Source: Crocodylus rhombifer (lineage: Eukaryota; Chordata; Crocodylia; Crocodylidae). From it: DNA of 64,000 nt. The position numbers and the translations under genes are program-made. The stretch spans positions 228,149 to 292,148 of the forward strand of contig JAVSML010025178.1 in assembly GCA_038503035.1 (NCBI GenBank), written 5' to 3'. Position 1 is the stretch's first letter. Each line of letters begins with the position of its first letter. Below, piece by piece: positions 37,960 to 50,123 of this stretch. The notes beneath the pieces are model-generated. The model was not told the DNA's origin and did not search any database. It worked only from the letters and a program-made list of their open reading frames with translations.

Positions 37960-38430
37960 GCCATGCAAATAAAATGTGCTCCAGCAGAGTGACAGCCATT
38001 CCCACCACCCTCTCTGCCACCAAGTGAATGACAATTCATTGGGTGTCTTCAGGGAACCCAGCAGGGGTAAAGCTGCAGAGGCTGCCGCGTTGCCGTATGT
38101 GGCAATCAAGCTTTCCCACCGCCACTGGACCCAAGGGAGCGCTTCCGCTCCTGTTGTCTTGAGCGTCGTCTCTCCACATTGTTAATCTCCTCTCGCTGTG
38201 CTCCCAAGCTCAGATCATCCCTGGGGAGTCCTGTGAAAACACGCTCAAGTCCTAGCTGTCCCCCCTCTCCTCTCTTCCTCCCCGCAAAAGGGAAGGGGGA
38301 AATATGTGTTTCCTTAATTGATTTTGGTGCAAAGGCAAGCAGCCACAGTGCTGTCAAATTAATTAGTTCCAGATCCATTTGCAGTTATGAGCCACATAAG
38401 ATTAGTGGCTGTCACATTTGAGTTCTAGGG
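37960..38430. promoter_or_regulatory. Enhancer-like unique block
   Basis: It contains TGCAAATAAAATG (octamer-like), TTCCTTAATTGATT and AATTAATTAG (38357-38366), with raised CpG content around 38080-38180. It is unique sequence without transposon features. Confidence 0.3.
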
Positions 38431-41109
38431 AACCAGAGGTGGAAAGAAGATTTTAAAAACCTTTTCTGACTCATCCTTAAAAAATAAAGGGCTCTGGGTG
38501 CCAGCTGTCCACTTTCTATAGCTACTGTTCATTCTCACAGCACAAATAGGCTGGAACACACACTACCAAAGAGTGCCAGACTGTAACACATACCCAGGGA
38601 ACCCAGAGCTAGCCTTTCACTTTTCACAGGGCTGAACATAAGGACAGAAGAGGGCTCATGTTTCTTTCAGGTCCTTTACCATTACCACTGTAGCAAAAGG
38701 TGCCTGTGATATAACCTCTCCTTCCTCTCTTGCTGTGGAACAGGTTAAAGGTATGGCACTCTGCTCCTTGCTTTGAGGTGTGAAGCCAGTTCTCCAGATG
38801 CACCAGCCTGCATGAGGAATGACACCTCTGGAGACACTGGGCCTCTTTATCCCTCTCGACCCCCCTCATCAGAAAGGGAATGCAGATTCAAGGCTCAGGG
38901 AAGTGCTTTGAAGGCCCCATGTGGTGGCTCATAGGGGCTCAGATCCTTGATTAGATGGGAATGCCTGCTGCAACCTGATAACAAACCAGTATCTGAACAG
39001 GAGGCTCCAGCAAATGCTAGCAAATATGAGGAGTGTCTATTGTTTCAAGAGATATTAACATGCATACACAGAGAGCGCATGCACACACGTACACACACAC
39101 GCACAGACAGAGCACACATATAAATGCTTACATCTGTACACAGATATGCATGCATGTTTAAGCTTTACAGGGAATTATATATATGCGCATACCTCCACAA
39201 ATATACATTCAAATTTGTTTCTTTTTCTGTCTTTTACCCTCTTTTCATCTTCTCTTGTCCCTTAATTGTTTGTAGGCCAGAGCTTCAGAATGGAATCTAT
39301 ACAAATGACGGTTATAATTGTCATCTAAAGCAGAAAGGTGGAGACTGTGAGCTCTAAGCATTTAAGGTTAAATTTGCAAATGATTTCCTGGGTCTGATGG
39401 GAAACAGGGGTTCAGGGATTTCAACAAATCAAAATATTCTTAAAGATATTTAAGATGCCAGGTTGTATCATAAACTCTAGCAGATGGTGGGACCATTGTA
39501 TTCTGCCAGTTCTTGACTCTATTATCACATTGTCATTAAATCACAGCATGTGCAGTTGCATTTACACAATACACTAAGACATATGCAGTTGTGCATAGAT
39601 CCAGTTCCACACACACAGAGATTATCAGAGCCTTGTGGGGAGCACAGGCAGAGGTAACACATGGCTTGCCCCTATTTCTTCCCTGCCATCTACATATTGG
39701 CTTACTTGAACTAACTTAGCCTCTTGGGGGCCCCCAGTGGCCTGGGACCCAGAGCCCTGGCTTGTTTATTTGCAAAACCAGCTCTGCAGATTGCAGACAT
39801 TAAACACACACACCCACCCTCCATGCGTAGAATTTACATAAAAACAAATTAAAGTGATTTTACAAAAGTAAAATGGCCTTTCTCCCCACCCTGATTCTTT
39901 ATGCAAAAGACTCCCTACGATGAAAGAGAGTCTAGGAAACTATACCAGACATGCCCCAATGCCTTATTAATAGGACACACTTATAAAACATCTTCAATGC
40001 AAAATTGCTTTGCTACCTAATGTATGTACAAAGGATCACTAAGAGGCAGCCACCTCTGAGATACAGTGTCACCACTAGCACAGCAGGCCTGTATTCATGG
40101 AAGCTGCCTTCCTTTATCTTGGATCCTCTATAGAGGAGACATTTTAAACAAGAATCCCCTGGAAGTCTACTTACCCCACTTCTTGCAGGGAAATGCTGTG
40201 GGCAATTTTGGGCTGCAGAAAGGCGGCTTAAATGTATGTTTGCAGACCTGGCTCCCAGTACTTTTGTTGCACTCAGAAACTGAACCTCATACTTAGAGAC
40301 ACAGGTTCTTACAAATGTCAGATCTAACGTGTGTACCCACGTTAGATACACGTGTGGATGAACATCTAGCACTGGCCTTCAGAAAAGCTGGTTCTGAACA
40401 TCCAAGCAGAGGAAACAGGACCTGGATTTTTACTGTGAATGATTCAGAGGCTCCCATAGAGTAAAGTGCCAGGAGCCTTTCACTTGACATCTTGGTTTCT
40501 CCTACTTTTCACCCCCAATTCTCCTGACTGTGACTGCCAGCTTCCATCCTAAGAGAGCTCCATTCTGATGCCAAGCAGTAACTCCTTTTCTCAGCTCTCA
40601 GCTATGCCATCCCTTGCTCTTGCTGTCCTGGTCAGCCATAACCAGCCAACAGGGGAATCTTTGACATTGGACAGTATCAGGATGACTCTTTCCATCAAGC
40701 AGACTGGCTTTTCAATTGCTTATCTTTCCTGTAAGAGAAGAAAATACAACGGGTCCCAATGGTGTTTCCCCAAGAGAAGTCAGATTGTTCTTATAAGAAA
40801 GGATGTTTGCCTCTCAGGTGAGCTCTGAATTCTGTGCCTCTTCAGACTCTGAGGGCCAGTGAGAGTGGGAAGGGACCAGCAGCAACCCCATGGGTAACTC
40901 TCCCCCTGCCACTGCAATGCCTAGTAAATATAATACTCATATGAACAGCTCTCCTTATCCTCCTCACGGTGGAAGTGAAGTCAGACTGATGAGAAAGCAT
41001 AAGCTGCAGCTGGGAATAAGGCAGGACCTGAGGGGGCATTTTTGCTTTTTGAGGAAGGCTACTGGATCATTTGAATGGGGACCTCATGCCACATCTGCAG
41101 TTCAAAAGC
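38431..41109. other. Intergenic; nothing recognised
   Basis: It includes an AC-rich microsatellite at 39060. A weak acceptor-like TTAATTGTTTGTAG ends near 39273, followed by a short open stretch ending GGDCEL and a stop, with no further support. Confidence 0.45.
39060..39122. repeat. AC-rich imperfect microsatellite
   Basis: CACACA-type words with GCATGC and ACAGAG interruptions across about 60 bases. Confidence 0.8.
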
Positions 41110-41255
41110 ACTAAACCTGACCATGCAGCTGACTCACCTGGTGACTGTGAGCAACTCCTTTAATGCCTGTTTCCTTACATACAAAATGGGGGTAATAACA
41201 GTTTCCCCCTTGAAGCACCCTAGGTGGCAGTTGTTATATAAATGCAAATCATTTC
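41110..41255 (+). repeat. MIR SINE 3' part
   Basis: GGTGACTGTGAGCAACTCCT, TGCCTGTTTCCTTACATAC and AAAATGGGGGTAATAACAG are the MIR consensus order. The end TTATATAAATGCAAATC is the same tail as in the 32.2 kb copy. Confidence 0.8.
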
Positions 41256-42479
41256 TCTCCAATGCAGGGGACACATTACTCACTGTTCTTCACTATACAG
41301 GGATAAATGTCCTCTTCAAGGCGGTTGAGCAGTTCACAGCCTCACTTCAGTTACACCAAGGGAATCTCTCTGTAGGGTTGCTAGTGATTTGGCTGCAAAA
41401 CAGCCAGAGGAAGTGCCTGGCTGCTTTTTATGCACTTTGGCACACGTGGAAAAAACTCAGGCAGCAGAGAAGAGCTGCATAATTAAAATATGGGCACGTG
41501 TCCCATCATATGAATAATCTGTGTGCAGTTTTAGGTGTATATGCTTGTGTGCCAGGTGCCAGTGTGGGCAGTTCCTCATTTCTGTGTATACATAAGTGCA
41601 CTGAAGCCAACACAGGCTGCATCTGGGCTCTTAGAAGTGGCGTTTGTGAGAGCATGCTTACAAGTACTAGGGAGCCTGGCCAGACTGCACATAAGCTCTC
41701 TCTATAACAGGGTTGTGTAGTGAATTTATGAGCTCTTAAGTCATCACATTTACAATTTATATTCTTCAGTCTTTTAATCTCAGCAATAAACTTGGACTAA
41801 ATCTTCACTGAAGAAGAATGGAAATTCCTCTTCTCCCAGCTTCCTGCAGCAGCCACATTTAGAAGTTTTCCTTAAGCAAGCCCTAGGCAGTGGTGTCTGA
41901 CTATTTAGATGTGGGAATTTTGTCTTCCTCTACTCCCCGCTCCAAAGTAAAACCATCCTCTTTAAATTGCCCACCTATTATCTCAAATCCAGTGCCCTAC
42001 TTTGTACAGTGAAGTTTAAAATGCTGGCATTTACCGTTCAGATGGTACATCGTCTTGAAGCCTTGCAAAGCTCCCTCTCCGGCAAGGAGAAAGGACTATT
42101 TTTTTAAAACGGGAACTCTGTTATTCATCAGAATTGACCCTGGAGGAAAGAAGGCTCTAGGATAGAACAGGCAAATCTCCAGAATCCACAGCCTAAGTGT
42201 TGTTATACTTGGGCTACGTGCAGCCCTAGTAAAAGAGCTACACTATGGTGCCACTGCTGAGAGCTGCCATGTCCACTCATGCAAACACAAACACAATTGT
42301 GGTGGCATAAATGGGAAATTTCGAGCCATGTACAAATGCCCTTTCGAGTGGCAAGTAACACCTCTGGAAAATATCCAGCCCTCGCAACATGATCTCAGAG
42401 ATGGTTATTTCTCAATGTAAAAGCACTACAGCTACAACTTGGATCCAGGGCTAAATGACAGCCATCTCTTGAATATGAG
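41256..42479. other. Intergenic; nothing recognised
   Basis: Unique sequence, no named repeat. Confidence 0.5.
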
Positions 42480-42481
42480 TA

Positions 42482-43073
42482 CAGGCAGTCCTTAGACTTA
42501 GGACACAATTGGTTCCTGAAAACCGTGTCTTAAGTTGAAACGTTGTAACTCAGAACCAATTTTCCCATAGGAAACAATGTTATAATGGGGGATTGGTTCC
42601 TGTACCATGGCCCAATACCTTATTTTCACCAAAAATAACCAGGAATTCTGTACTCAATCCATTATAGATAAGTAATATAGCTACATTAATGTATTTATAT
42701 TGTAAATAGCAATTGATTTGGAAGGACTTCTTTGAGGTGACTTTGCTGGACTTTTCAGAAGAGCTCTTGGTTGGATTTTTTGAAGGGCCCTTGACTGGAG
42801 TCTTCTCAGGAGTCTTGGCTGCAGGTTTTTCTGGAGTGTCATCTGCTTTCTTAAAGAAAGTGCCCAAGGAAGTTTGGACAGATGTTCTCCAGGGAGATGG
42901 GTGATGCAATGAACTTGTTTGCTGGTGTGATGTGGCATGTGCTGGTGTGATGTGTCAGATCAAGTGTTGTAAAGTTGAAACCAACGTCAGAAAGTTGAAA
43001 CAGGGTGTCAATTTATAAATGTTGCAAGTATGAAATGTTGTAACTTGAAACGTTGCAAGTCAAGGACTGCCTA
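42482..43073. mobile_element. Tigger-like Tc1/mariner DNA transposon, internally deleted, 592 bp
   Basis: The element starts CAGGCAGTCCTTAGACTTA and ends with the inverse, TAGGCAGTCCTTGACTTGC, flanked on each side by TA (42480-42481 and 43074-43075). TA duplication and CAGGCAGTCC-type ends fit the pogo/Tigger group. Subterminal regions are rich in AAGTTGAAACGTTG-type words in both orientations. The interior retains a minus-strand reading frame (separate entry) resembling a transposase tail, so it is probably a deletion derivative, not a compact MITE. A short direct repeat, TGCTGGTGTGATGTG, occurs twice near 42920-42955. Confidence 0.85.
42580..42909 (-). pseudogene. Lys/Pro/Ser-rich remnant frame inside the Tigger-like element
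   Basis: A 109-codon minus-strand frame sits within the transposon. Its first half reads TSLGTFFKKADDTPEKP followed by a Lys/Pro/Thr/Ser tract with repeated PEKTP, PSKNPTK and SSEKSSK words. Its second half is AT-derived and hydrophobic and looks non-coding. An FFKK-type motif followed by a charged, low-complexity tail is seen at the C-terminus of many Tigger transposases, so this is probably the tail left after internal deletion. No DDE catalytic core is present. Whether anything is translated cannot be judged. Confidence 0.5.
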
Positions 43074-43075
43074 TA

Positions 43076-44469
43076 GTCCCCTAATCCCTTGGTCTTCAAA
43101 ATTCCTGAGAGATTAGTGTTTCCAAGCTCAAATCTTGCTTGGGGCTCAACCCCAACTCAGGCTTAACCTGAATAAAACTGGATCCTCTTTTCACCCTTAT
43201 GTCATAGCAAGTTTGAGCATCCACAAGTTCATTCAGCCTTCTGGAACTACCCTTCTTCCTCATGTTCACAACAACCACTTTGCCACCCATGACCCAGCAC
43301 TTTATCGTCCAGCAGCTAATACATGAACATCACCATATGGGACACACAGAAACTTCCTCTCACTCCTACAGCAGGGGCAGGCTGGAATCCATGTCATTTA
43401 AACCTTTTATGCACAATGTTTGCAGCTGCAAAAACAGCAGGCAAACTCCTGACCTCCCAAACAACACATCAAGCGCATATCCCTGTGGTTCCTGTCTATC
43501 CCGTTCGCTGGCTTGGCTATGTGGAGGCTAGATCTGTTTAGGAGAAGTTAAGCCCATGGAGGTGCTGCTTATGTTTCGGGAAGAAAAGAAAAGCTGTGCT
43601 GGGTCAATCTTTTCTTAGGTTTGTCTCATCTTTTCCAGGCAGCATCTCATCTTTTTTTAACACTCCAGGAGGGTGCACACCGTAGTCCCCACAGGGTAAG
43701 GACCAGCTGCACCCCCCCGCTCTCCCAACAGTAGATTCCAACAGTTCTCCTGAGGAAAACCATCTCGTGAGATCCCCTCTAGAAAGGCAGGAAGGAGCTG
43801 TGTACAATATCCCCCGGGGGGAGGGCCACGGTGGGGTGAAGAATCTGATGACAGTTTGACTGGTGGAGTGAAGTGTGACCCTTGTTTGTTTGGATAGTCA
43901 AAGTACTTAGAGCAAATGTCTCGGACTCATGTTGTTTCAGATAAAAGGGCCCAGGCCTTGTCACGGGATGGCTGGCCTGCCAATAAACCCTTTGCGTGCT
44001 GACCCTCCAACCCCTTTTAAAACAAAAGAAAACAAAAAAGCGGCTTTCACAGCTCTAGCAAACTCTTTGGCTGGGAGTAAAGTTCAGGGTCTGTTGGCAT
44101 TGTGTGCAAAGCTTTGACTGGGCCCATCACTGGAGGCTCGGGATTTGGGTGGAAGTGAAGGGTCAGCGGTAGGGCTAGACGAAGGTTCAGGACTCAGCTT
44201 GGGATGGTTCTTTTCTTAATTTCTAATCCAAATCTACTTTTCAGTCCCAGCACTATTGGCCAGAAGAATTCATTTGCCTGCTTGTGCTAACACACTGGAG
44301 AGGGCCTATAATATGAGACCCTCAGTCATCAGGACACTTTCCCCATGGTGTGACAATGTTTAAAATGCAACTGGGGGAGATGGGAAAGGGCTGCAGACAC
44401 TCTCCCATCTGGCATGCTAGAGCAGGAAACCAAGGAAAGGGAGGGGAGTTAAAACCCCCAAGATCCAAG
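43076..44469. other. Intergenic; nothing recognised
   Basis: Unique sequence with chance frames only. Confidence 0.5.
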
Positions 44470-44900
44470 GATAATAAGCACCATTAAGGTTAGTCCGTCT
44501 CATGATTGTTTCTTATTAAAAAGAGACTGTACTTTATCTGTGCAGGATATGCTGTTCGGATGAGGGAATTAGCAGAACGACTGCCTCCATATCATCTAAT
44601 TAGCAAAAATGTTGATAAGCAGATACAATCACATATGATTAGGATCCTTTTAAAAAGCCACTCCATTAATTAAATAGACAGAGAGGCCGCCTCCAGCCCT
44701 CGCGTGCCACTGATTAGAATACAAATATTTACACTAATCTCACCTCCATCAGCCATGGGACACTTTTGAGTATTTTTAGTGACATCAGATTACTATTGAT
44801 TTTCATCCCCAATGTCAGACCATTTTGTTAGTATCTGAAAGTGCTGCCTTCAGTTTCGGATGCTTTAAATCATGTTAAGGGTTTATCTTAATGACGCTGC
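44470..44900. promoter_or_regulatory. Enhancer-like unique block with homeodomain palindromes
   Basis: It contains CTAATTAG (44596-44603), TTAATTAA (44666-44673), GATAAG (44614-44619) and several AAT-rich, non-repetitive words. The block is free of recognisable transposons and sits in a region otherwise rich in them. A conserved developmental enhancer is plausible; no alignment was possible. Confidence 0.35.
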
Positions 44901-46389
44901 TGATAACCACTGCTCAGGTCACTCGTACTTTCTCTTCAAAGAACACAGCCTGGGCTGGTTTTTATTGTTTGTACTTGAGATTTAAGATACGAAAAACATT
45001 TCTCATTTCAAAGCCTTGGTTTCTAGGGATGGGGCTGCCTGGTTAGTTTGGGTCTAGTAACTTAATGCAACCATGTCTTTCTCTGATTTCTCCCTCTTGC
45101 TCTTTCTCTCCTCCTCCTTCCTCTGCAATCCCTTCTGGCTTATAGCAGTCGCCCTCAGTTGGATCACTGCTAATCTCTGACGCCTGCAGCAGACAGACTG
45201 GCAGTGCTGGAGGACAGTGGAAAAACACTTCCTCCATTTCAGATGGGTAAATGCACTCCCATCCACAACAGATAATCTAGTGCGCCAGAGAGTCTGAGAC
45301 TTTATGGATGCTCATCATCAAGGCAAGTGTTGTGGCCACTCTGAGGAGACACTGCTCCAATGTCACTATTGAAGACGTTAGAATGATCTCCTTCTGTCTA
45401 TATGTAGTACTACCCGCTGCAGTCAAGATGGATTGGTTTTGGTGGGACAGATTTTGGCTAAAAGAGCACTGGCATCTTCCCAACAGGTTGCTCAGGTTTG
45501 TTCCTATGGGGTACATCTGGGATGTAGGTGGTCTTGACTCTATAAGGTCACAGCCCAGGGGATCAGAAGCAGGCAGGCAGAGAGGCTGAGGTCTATAAGG
45601 AACTGAGATTTGAGTGGTCACTGTGGAAGAGTCACAAACCAGGATAAGGAAACAGGGATCCAGACTGGAGTCACTAGTCAGGGAGTCCCGAACATATAGC
45701 TGGGACTGTAAGGGACCGGGTCACAGGCAATCATCAAACTGAAGCCCTGAGCCAGGAGCCAGCTGTCAGAAAATGTAGGTCTGGACTAGAGTCAGGAACG
45801 AGGTGGGTGAGAAGCTGGCAAGTCTAGAGCAAAGAGGTCAGGAGCCAGAAGGTCTGGAGCAAGGGGGTCCAAGGCTAGAGTCTGGAAGGATGAGTTTGGG
45901 GCCAGCTGGGTCACTGATAGACAGGACCACTGAGGTAACTAGGGGCAGGTGGGGTGTAATTAGCCTATCTGCTGCCGTGCCTCCTGACTGTCCTCTGACT
46001 GAGTCTTTCCCCTTGATATGAGAGAGGAAGGACACATTAGACATAAGTACAGGATTATTTTGGAAGTTTTGTCTAGAGTCCTAAAATGTTGGCCCTTGCT
46101 GGTGGTGACCAAAAGCTGTTTCCACATACTAACACTGTTTGGGAGCCCGTGAGAGGTGATTTTGGTAGGTCTTTTGTCCTCTAGTGGGCAAGTACCACAA
46201 AAACTACCATGTCCTATCAGACTCATTGGATGAGGATATCAGCTGAGGCCAAGGATTACATAGATCATGAAATTCTCTTCCCAGCCTTCATGGGACCTCT
46301 TCTATGAAGAACACCAATGGAGAGAGGAGAAATGTATCACTCTCCTGATCTCATGAGAGAGGCCTCTTCTTCTTGCTTATGACTTCAGA
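44901..46389. other. Intergenic with a repetitive GC-richer stretch
   Basis: The 45590-45950 internal-repeat region is described separately. The preceding 45300-45590 part is GC-richer too and may belong to the same unknown element. Confidence 0.4.
45590..45950. repeat. Degenerate internal repeats of GGTC(A/T)GGAGC type
   Basis: The stretch contains many approximate copies of short words such as GGAGTCACTAGTCAGGGAGT, GAGCCAGGAGCCAGC, AGAGGTCAGGAGCCAGAAGG and TCTGGAGCAAGGGGG. The spacing is irregular. It looks like a decayed minisatellite or part of a GC-richer transposable element; I cannot name it. Confidence 0.4.
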
Positions 46390-47880
46390 AAGTTGATTCC
46401 TCCAACCATTTAAGAGTAGATCCATCAATATTAGTGCAGTCTTTCAGACTGTTCGCTCCCTCTGGTGAACCACATAGAGGGCAGTCACTCAGTATATGCT
46501 GGGCTGTTTGATCTCCTTTGCCACAGTAGCATGATGTGAGTTTATAAAGTCCATTTTATGTTTGATTTTGTTGAAATTTCCATAGCCTAATTGCAGTCAG
46601 TTCCGGTTTACCCATGCCTTATGTGGGAGTGTATGGCCAGGAAGGTGTGAGGATGGTGGTTATATGTAGTTATGTAGTGGGATGTGGTTGTTATTCCATT
46701 GCACTTCCCACTTCTCTGGGGTCATGTTGACAGTATTGTGTCTCCTGCTTCCTCTGTGATGCTTCTGGCAGATACTGGTAAGGGCTTTCTGCTTATTAGA
46801 AGTTTCTGCGTTGGACATTTTTCAATCATGTCATGTAGTGGATGATCTTCCTGTTGGGCTTTGGTTGCCAAGTCAAGCAGTATTCCAGACCTCTTGATGT
46901 TATGAGGGGGGATTCCTGCCAAGAGGAACATGTTTTCTCTTTCCATGTATACCAGGCAGCCACTTATTGTTCATACTGCAGAATTCAGGGCGCTGTCCAG
47001 TTTGCAGGTCTGGGAGCTATTTGCCCACACAGGGAGGCAGTATCTTGCTGGTGCACAAACCATGGCTAATGCAGTTGTTCTCAAGATACAGAAGTTGGCT
47101 CCCCATGTTGTACCAGCTAGTTTCTTAATGGCTGCTGCCCTGGAGGTTACCTTATGCCTCAACTTCTCCAGGTGGTGGCAGAAGGTTAGGCTTCTGTCTA
47201 GAGTGACACCCAGGTAGGTTGGTGTCTTCTTGAAAGGTAACTCTTTTCCCTCCACAACAACTCTTATCTTGGCATCTGCGGCATGATTGTTCAGGTAAAA
47301 AAGTGTTGAAGTGATCTTTTGTATATTCAGCTTCAATCACCACTGTTTTAGGTAGGAAGCGGAGTTCCATGTCATGATTCAATTTGACCTCTATTGATGA
47401 TATGTGATTACTGGCAGCAGCAAGTGCCAGGTTGTCTACATACATGTATTTAGTTAATGTGGGGCTTACATAGTCTGCCACGTAGATGTTAAACAGGGTG
47501 GGAGCTAGGACAGAGCCTTGTGGTACTCCATTCCTGAGTCTCTTGTGACAACCGGTCTTTCTGCATGATGTACTCAAAGTAAAGGGCCAAACTGAGGTCC
47601 TCTCCCTGATAAAGTTAAGCAGAATTCTGTTTGGTAGCATAGTAAGTAGCTTATACCAAAGGTCTGGGTGCCAGACTGTGTCGTAGGCTGTTGTTAGGTC
47701 AACTAGGACCACTCCAACCTTTTCTCATTTCTTAAAGTTGCCCTCAATATCAGCTGTAAGAGCTGCCACATGGTCAAGGGTTGATTAGGATGCAAGACAT
47801 ATTCCTTCCTGTGGTGCATCCTGTGAGTAGCTGAGGAGTCTGTTCCACAGTGAAACGAAATACATCCATCAAGACAATTT
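46390..47880 (-). mobile_element. Jockey-superfamily non-LTR retrotransposon fragment, degenerate
   Basis: The minus strand encodes reverse-transcriptase blocks in order. STLDHVAALTADIE sits near 47.76 kb, followed by VGVVLVDLTTAYDTVWH with the first catalytic Asp. GVPQGSVLAPTLFNIYVADY is motif B near 47.5 kb. MYVDNLALAA is the catalytic box, but reads YVDN instead of YxDD, so the enzyme is dead. Then come TPTYLGVTLDRSLTF, KLAGTTWGANFCILRTTALA, and LAGIPPHNIKR near 46.9 kb. A C-terminal CYCGKGDQTAQHILSDCPL zinc-knuckle-like segment lies near 46.5 kb. At least two frame changes and a stop separate them. The blocks differ from CR1 and match a family I know best from fish and invertebrates (Daphne/Jockey-like; clade uncertain). 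A second relative lies at 59.3-61.0 kb. Confidence 0.85.
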
Positions 47881-49639
47881 CAGAACATTCAGAATGATCA
47901 GTCAATTAGAGAGGCCTCTACTCTCCAGGCAGGTCAGTTTGACACTTCAGCGCATTAAATGAAATCCTGTTGATTTTAGTTATTTGTTTTAAGCACAAGA
48001 GCAGTTGCAAGATTACAAGGCAGTGAAAGCCAACATTCACTTTATTTTATTTTCCAGCTCAATAAAAAAACCACCAAGTGTTTCCACTTGAAGCCCCATG
48101 TGTGGTCATTTCCCCGTAGGAAGACAAGGTCCTGCATATTGGAGTATGGACCCTAATACTATACCCAGCCATAAGAATCTTACAACTTGGTGTCCCCTCT
48201 TAAAACATACAGAAGAAAGGGAAAGGAGTCTTCCTCAATGAAGAATGATGGATCTATAAAAAACAGTTGCTCAATCACTGCAGGAGCTGTGTAATCCTGA
48301 GGAGGGAAGTGAGAAAATAACATTCTGTACTTAATCTGGAAAAGGACTTTAGGCACCAGTGGCTGGTGAACCTCATGAGTTTACATATAAGTACATCCAG
48401 CCAGTCCTACCTTTCTGCTCTCTTTGTGTCCCATTCTTTCATTTGTAACTACGTGGACACTTCTCCTCATCTGCTGACTCAATCTGAATTTTAAATTCAG
48501 ATGCAAGGGGTAGAAACCTAACTTACCACAGTGGCATGGAATGGTTTCCTGAACGAAAAGCTTTCACCAAAGTACTTAATCCCCAAAGTACACTCCTTCT
48601 CCAGCTAGTCAGGCCACATCAGTAAAGAAGCCCAAGAATCCCCATTATCACACTGAGTGTCTGATGAATTCACCCTCCTTTGATGCAAGTTCCCCATGTT
48701 TCCTTGTGTTCCAGTCTCTTGAGCTTCACTGCACTTTCATAGCTGGATCTAGATATTACATCATAAGCTGCTCCCTAGCACTGGCTCATCGCTAACTCAC
48801 AAAAGAACAAAACAAAGAAGAAAATCTTTCCTCCCAAGGCACCTCTCTCATAATAGGCCAGCTTTCAAACCACCTTCACTTCCTTTGAGGGAAGCCACTT
48901 TCCAGGGGCTGATGCCATTTCCCATTTGGGTCTACTGCCTTGCCACATACTGGGTATGCACCAGCAGTGCAGCTGGCCACCATGCACTCAAGAGATCATC
49001 AGAAAATTTTTGTTCCTATCAAACAATTTGTACCTGAGAGGCATCTTTCATCCAAGGATCTCAAAGCAGTAGTAGTCAGGGGGAGAATGAGCAAGTCAGT
49101 GACAAAAAAAAAAGAAACCAGGCTTCAGGAACCCTGACTCCCACTTTCCTCAGTCTCTATCATTTCTATTCTATTTCTGTCCCTTTTTAGTCTCTCTCTG
49201 CTTTTTACCCATTGAGTTACCATGTGGTCAGAATAATGAAAACTATGCAGTCACTAGCATGGAAGATTGTTGTTATCTTCCAAATGTGTAGAATTTGTAG
49301 CCTGGCATAATGATTTGCAATTTATACTGCTGTTGATATGAGTTGATGACATCGCATAGACAGTTAATTTCTGATTGACCTAATTACCAAAGGGACATTC
49401 AAAACCTTCAGTTAATCAATGTAATACTAAGAAATTTTCAGTTCCTAAAAGCATTGCAAATTTAAGGGACAGAAACAGATGCAGTATCCTATGTAACAAA
49501 TGTTGTACCCTGAATGTACATAATCAAGGTTCAGATAACCACATATTACCTGGACACAGTGGTGTGCATGTACTGATTCTGCTGTTGAAATGGAAGCTAA
49601 AGTCTTTTAAAAACAGGCTGTTCAGGCTATAAATTCAGA
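47881..49639. other. Intergenic; nothing recognised
   Basis: Unique sequence between the Jockey-group fragment and the old CR1. Confidence 0.5.
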
Positions 49640-50123
49640 GGGGACCACTGAGAGAATCTAGGTCATAAGACTTTCCTGAACTAATTCCTGTTTGAAGTAA
49701 AAGAAATCTTTTAGGAAAATATGCAATCTCATTTGAAAAAAATGCCCATGATAGAGAATTCATTCCAGCCTGAGGAAAGTTGTTCCAATGCGTAACTGCC
49801 CTCACTTTGAATTGCGCAAAGATGTCTCCGATTTCTAGTCTGAACATGTCTAGCTTGAACTTCTGGCCATTATACTACTGGATTTGTTAAACCTTTAAGA
49901 CTAATAGTCCCCCTGTTATTGATTTGTTGTTCCCCATGTAGATATGTAGAGGCTATGATCAAGTTATCCCTCTAACCTTTCTGGCAGGCTAAACAGGGAC
50001 CCTGTGAGTCTTTCACTACGAGGCCTATTTTCAATCCATGATTTATTCCCGTGGCCACTCTCTGAAATTTATCTAACTGATCAACATTCTTTGTGAATCA
50101 TGGACACGCAGACAAGACACAGT
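49640..50123 (-). mobile_element. Old CR1/L3-like LINE fragment, 3' side of an interrupted copy
   Basis: On the plus strand this reads like the antisense of an old CR1 C-terminal coding region and 3' end. Examples are AAAGTTGTTCCAATGCGTAA, GTTCCCCATGTAGATATGTA, GATCAAGTTATCCCTC and CCGTGGCCACTCTCTG. The alignment is from memory of the family consensus. The fragment stops at 50123, where an inverted-repeat DNA element begins, and resumes after it. No frame remains open. Confidence 0.75.

Noticed and set aside
39260..39357. Possible terminal exon after TTTGTAG with product ending GGDCEL
   Set aside because: Acceptor tract is weak and no upstream partner exon in phase was found.
45308..45621. 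Frames of 93 and 114 codons on opposite strands
   Set aside because: They mirror one another and fall in a repeat-like stretch; no recognisable domain.
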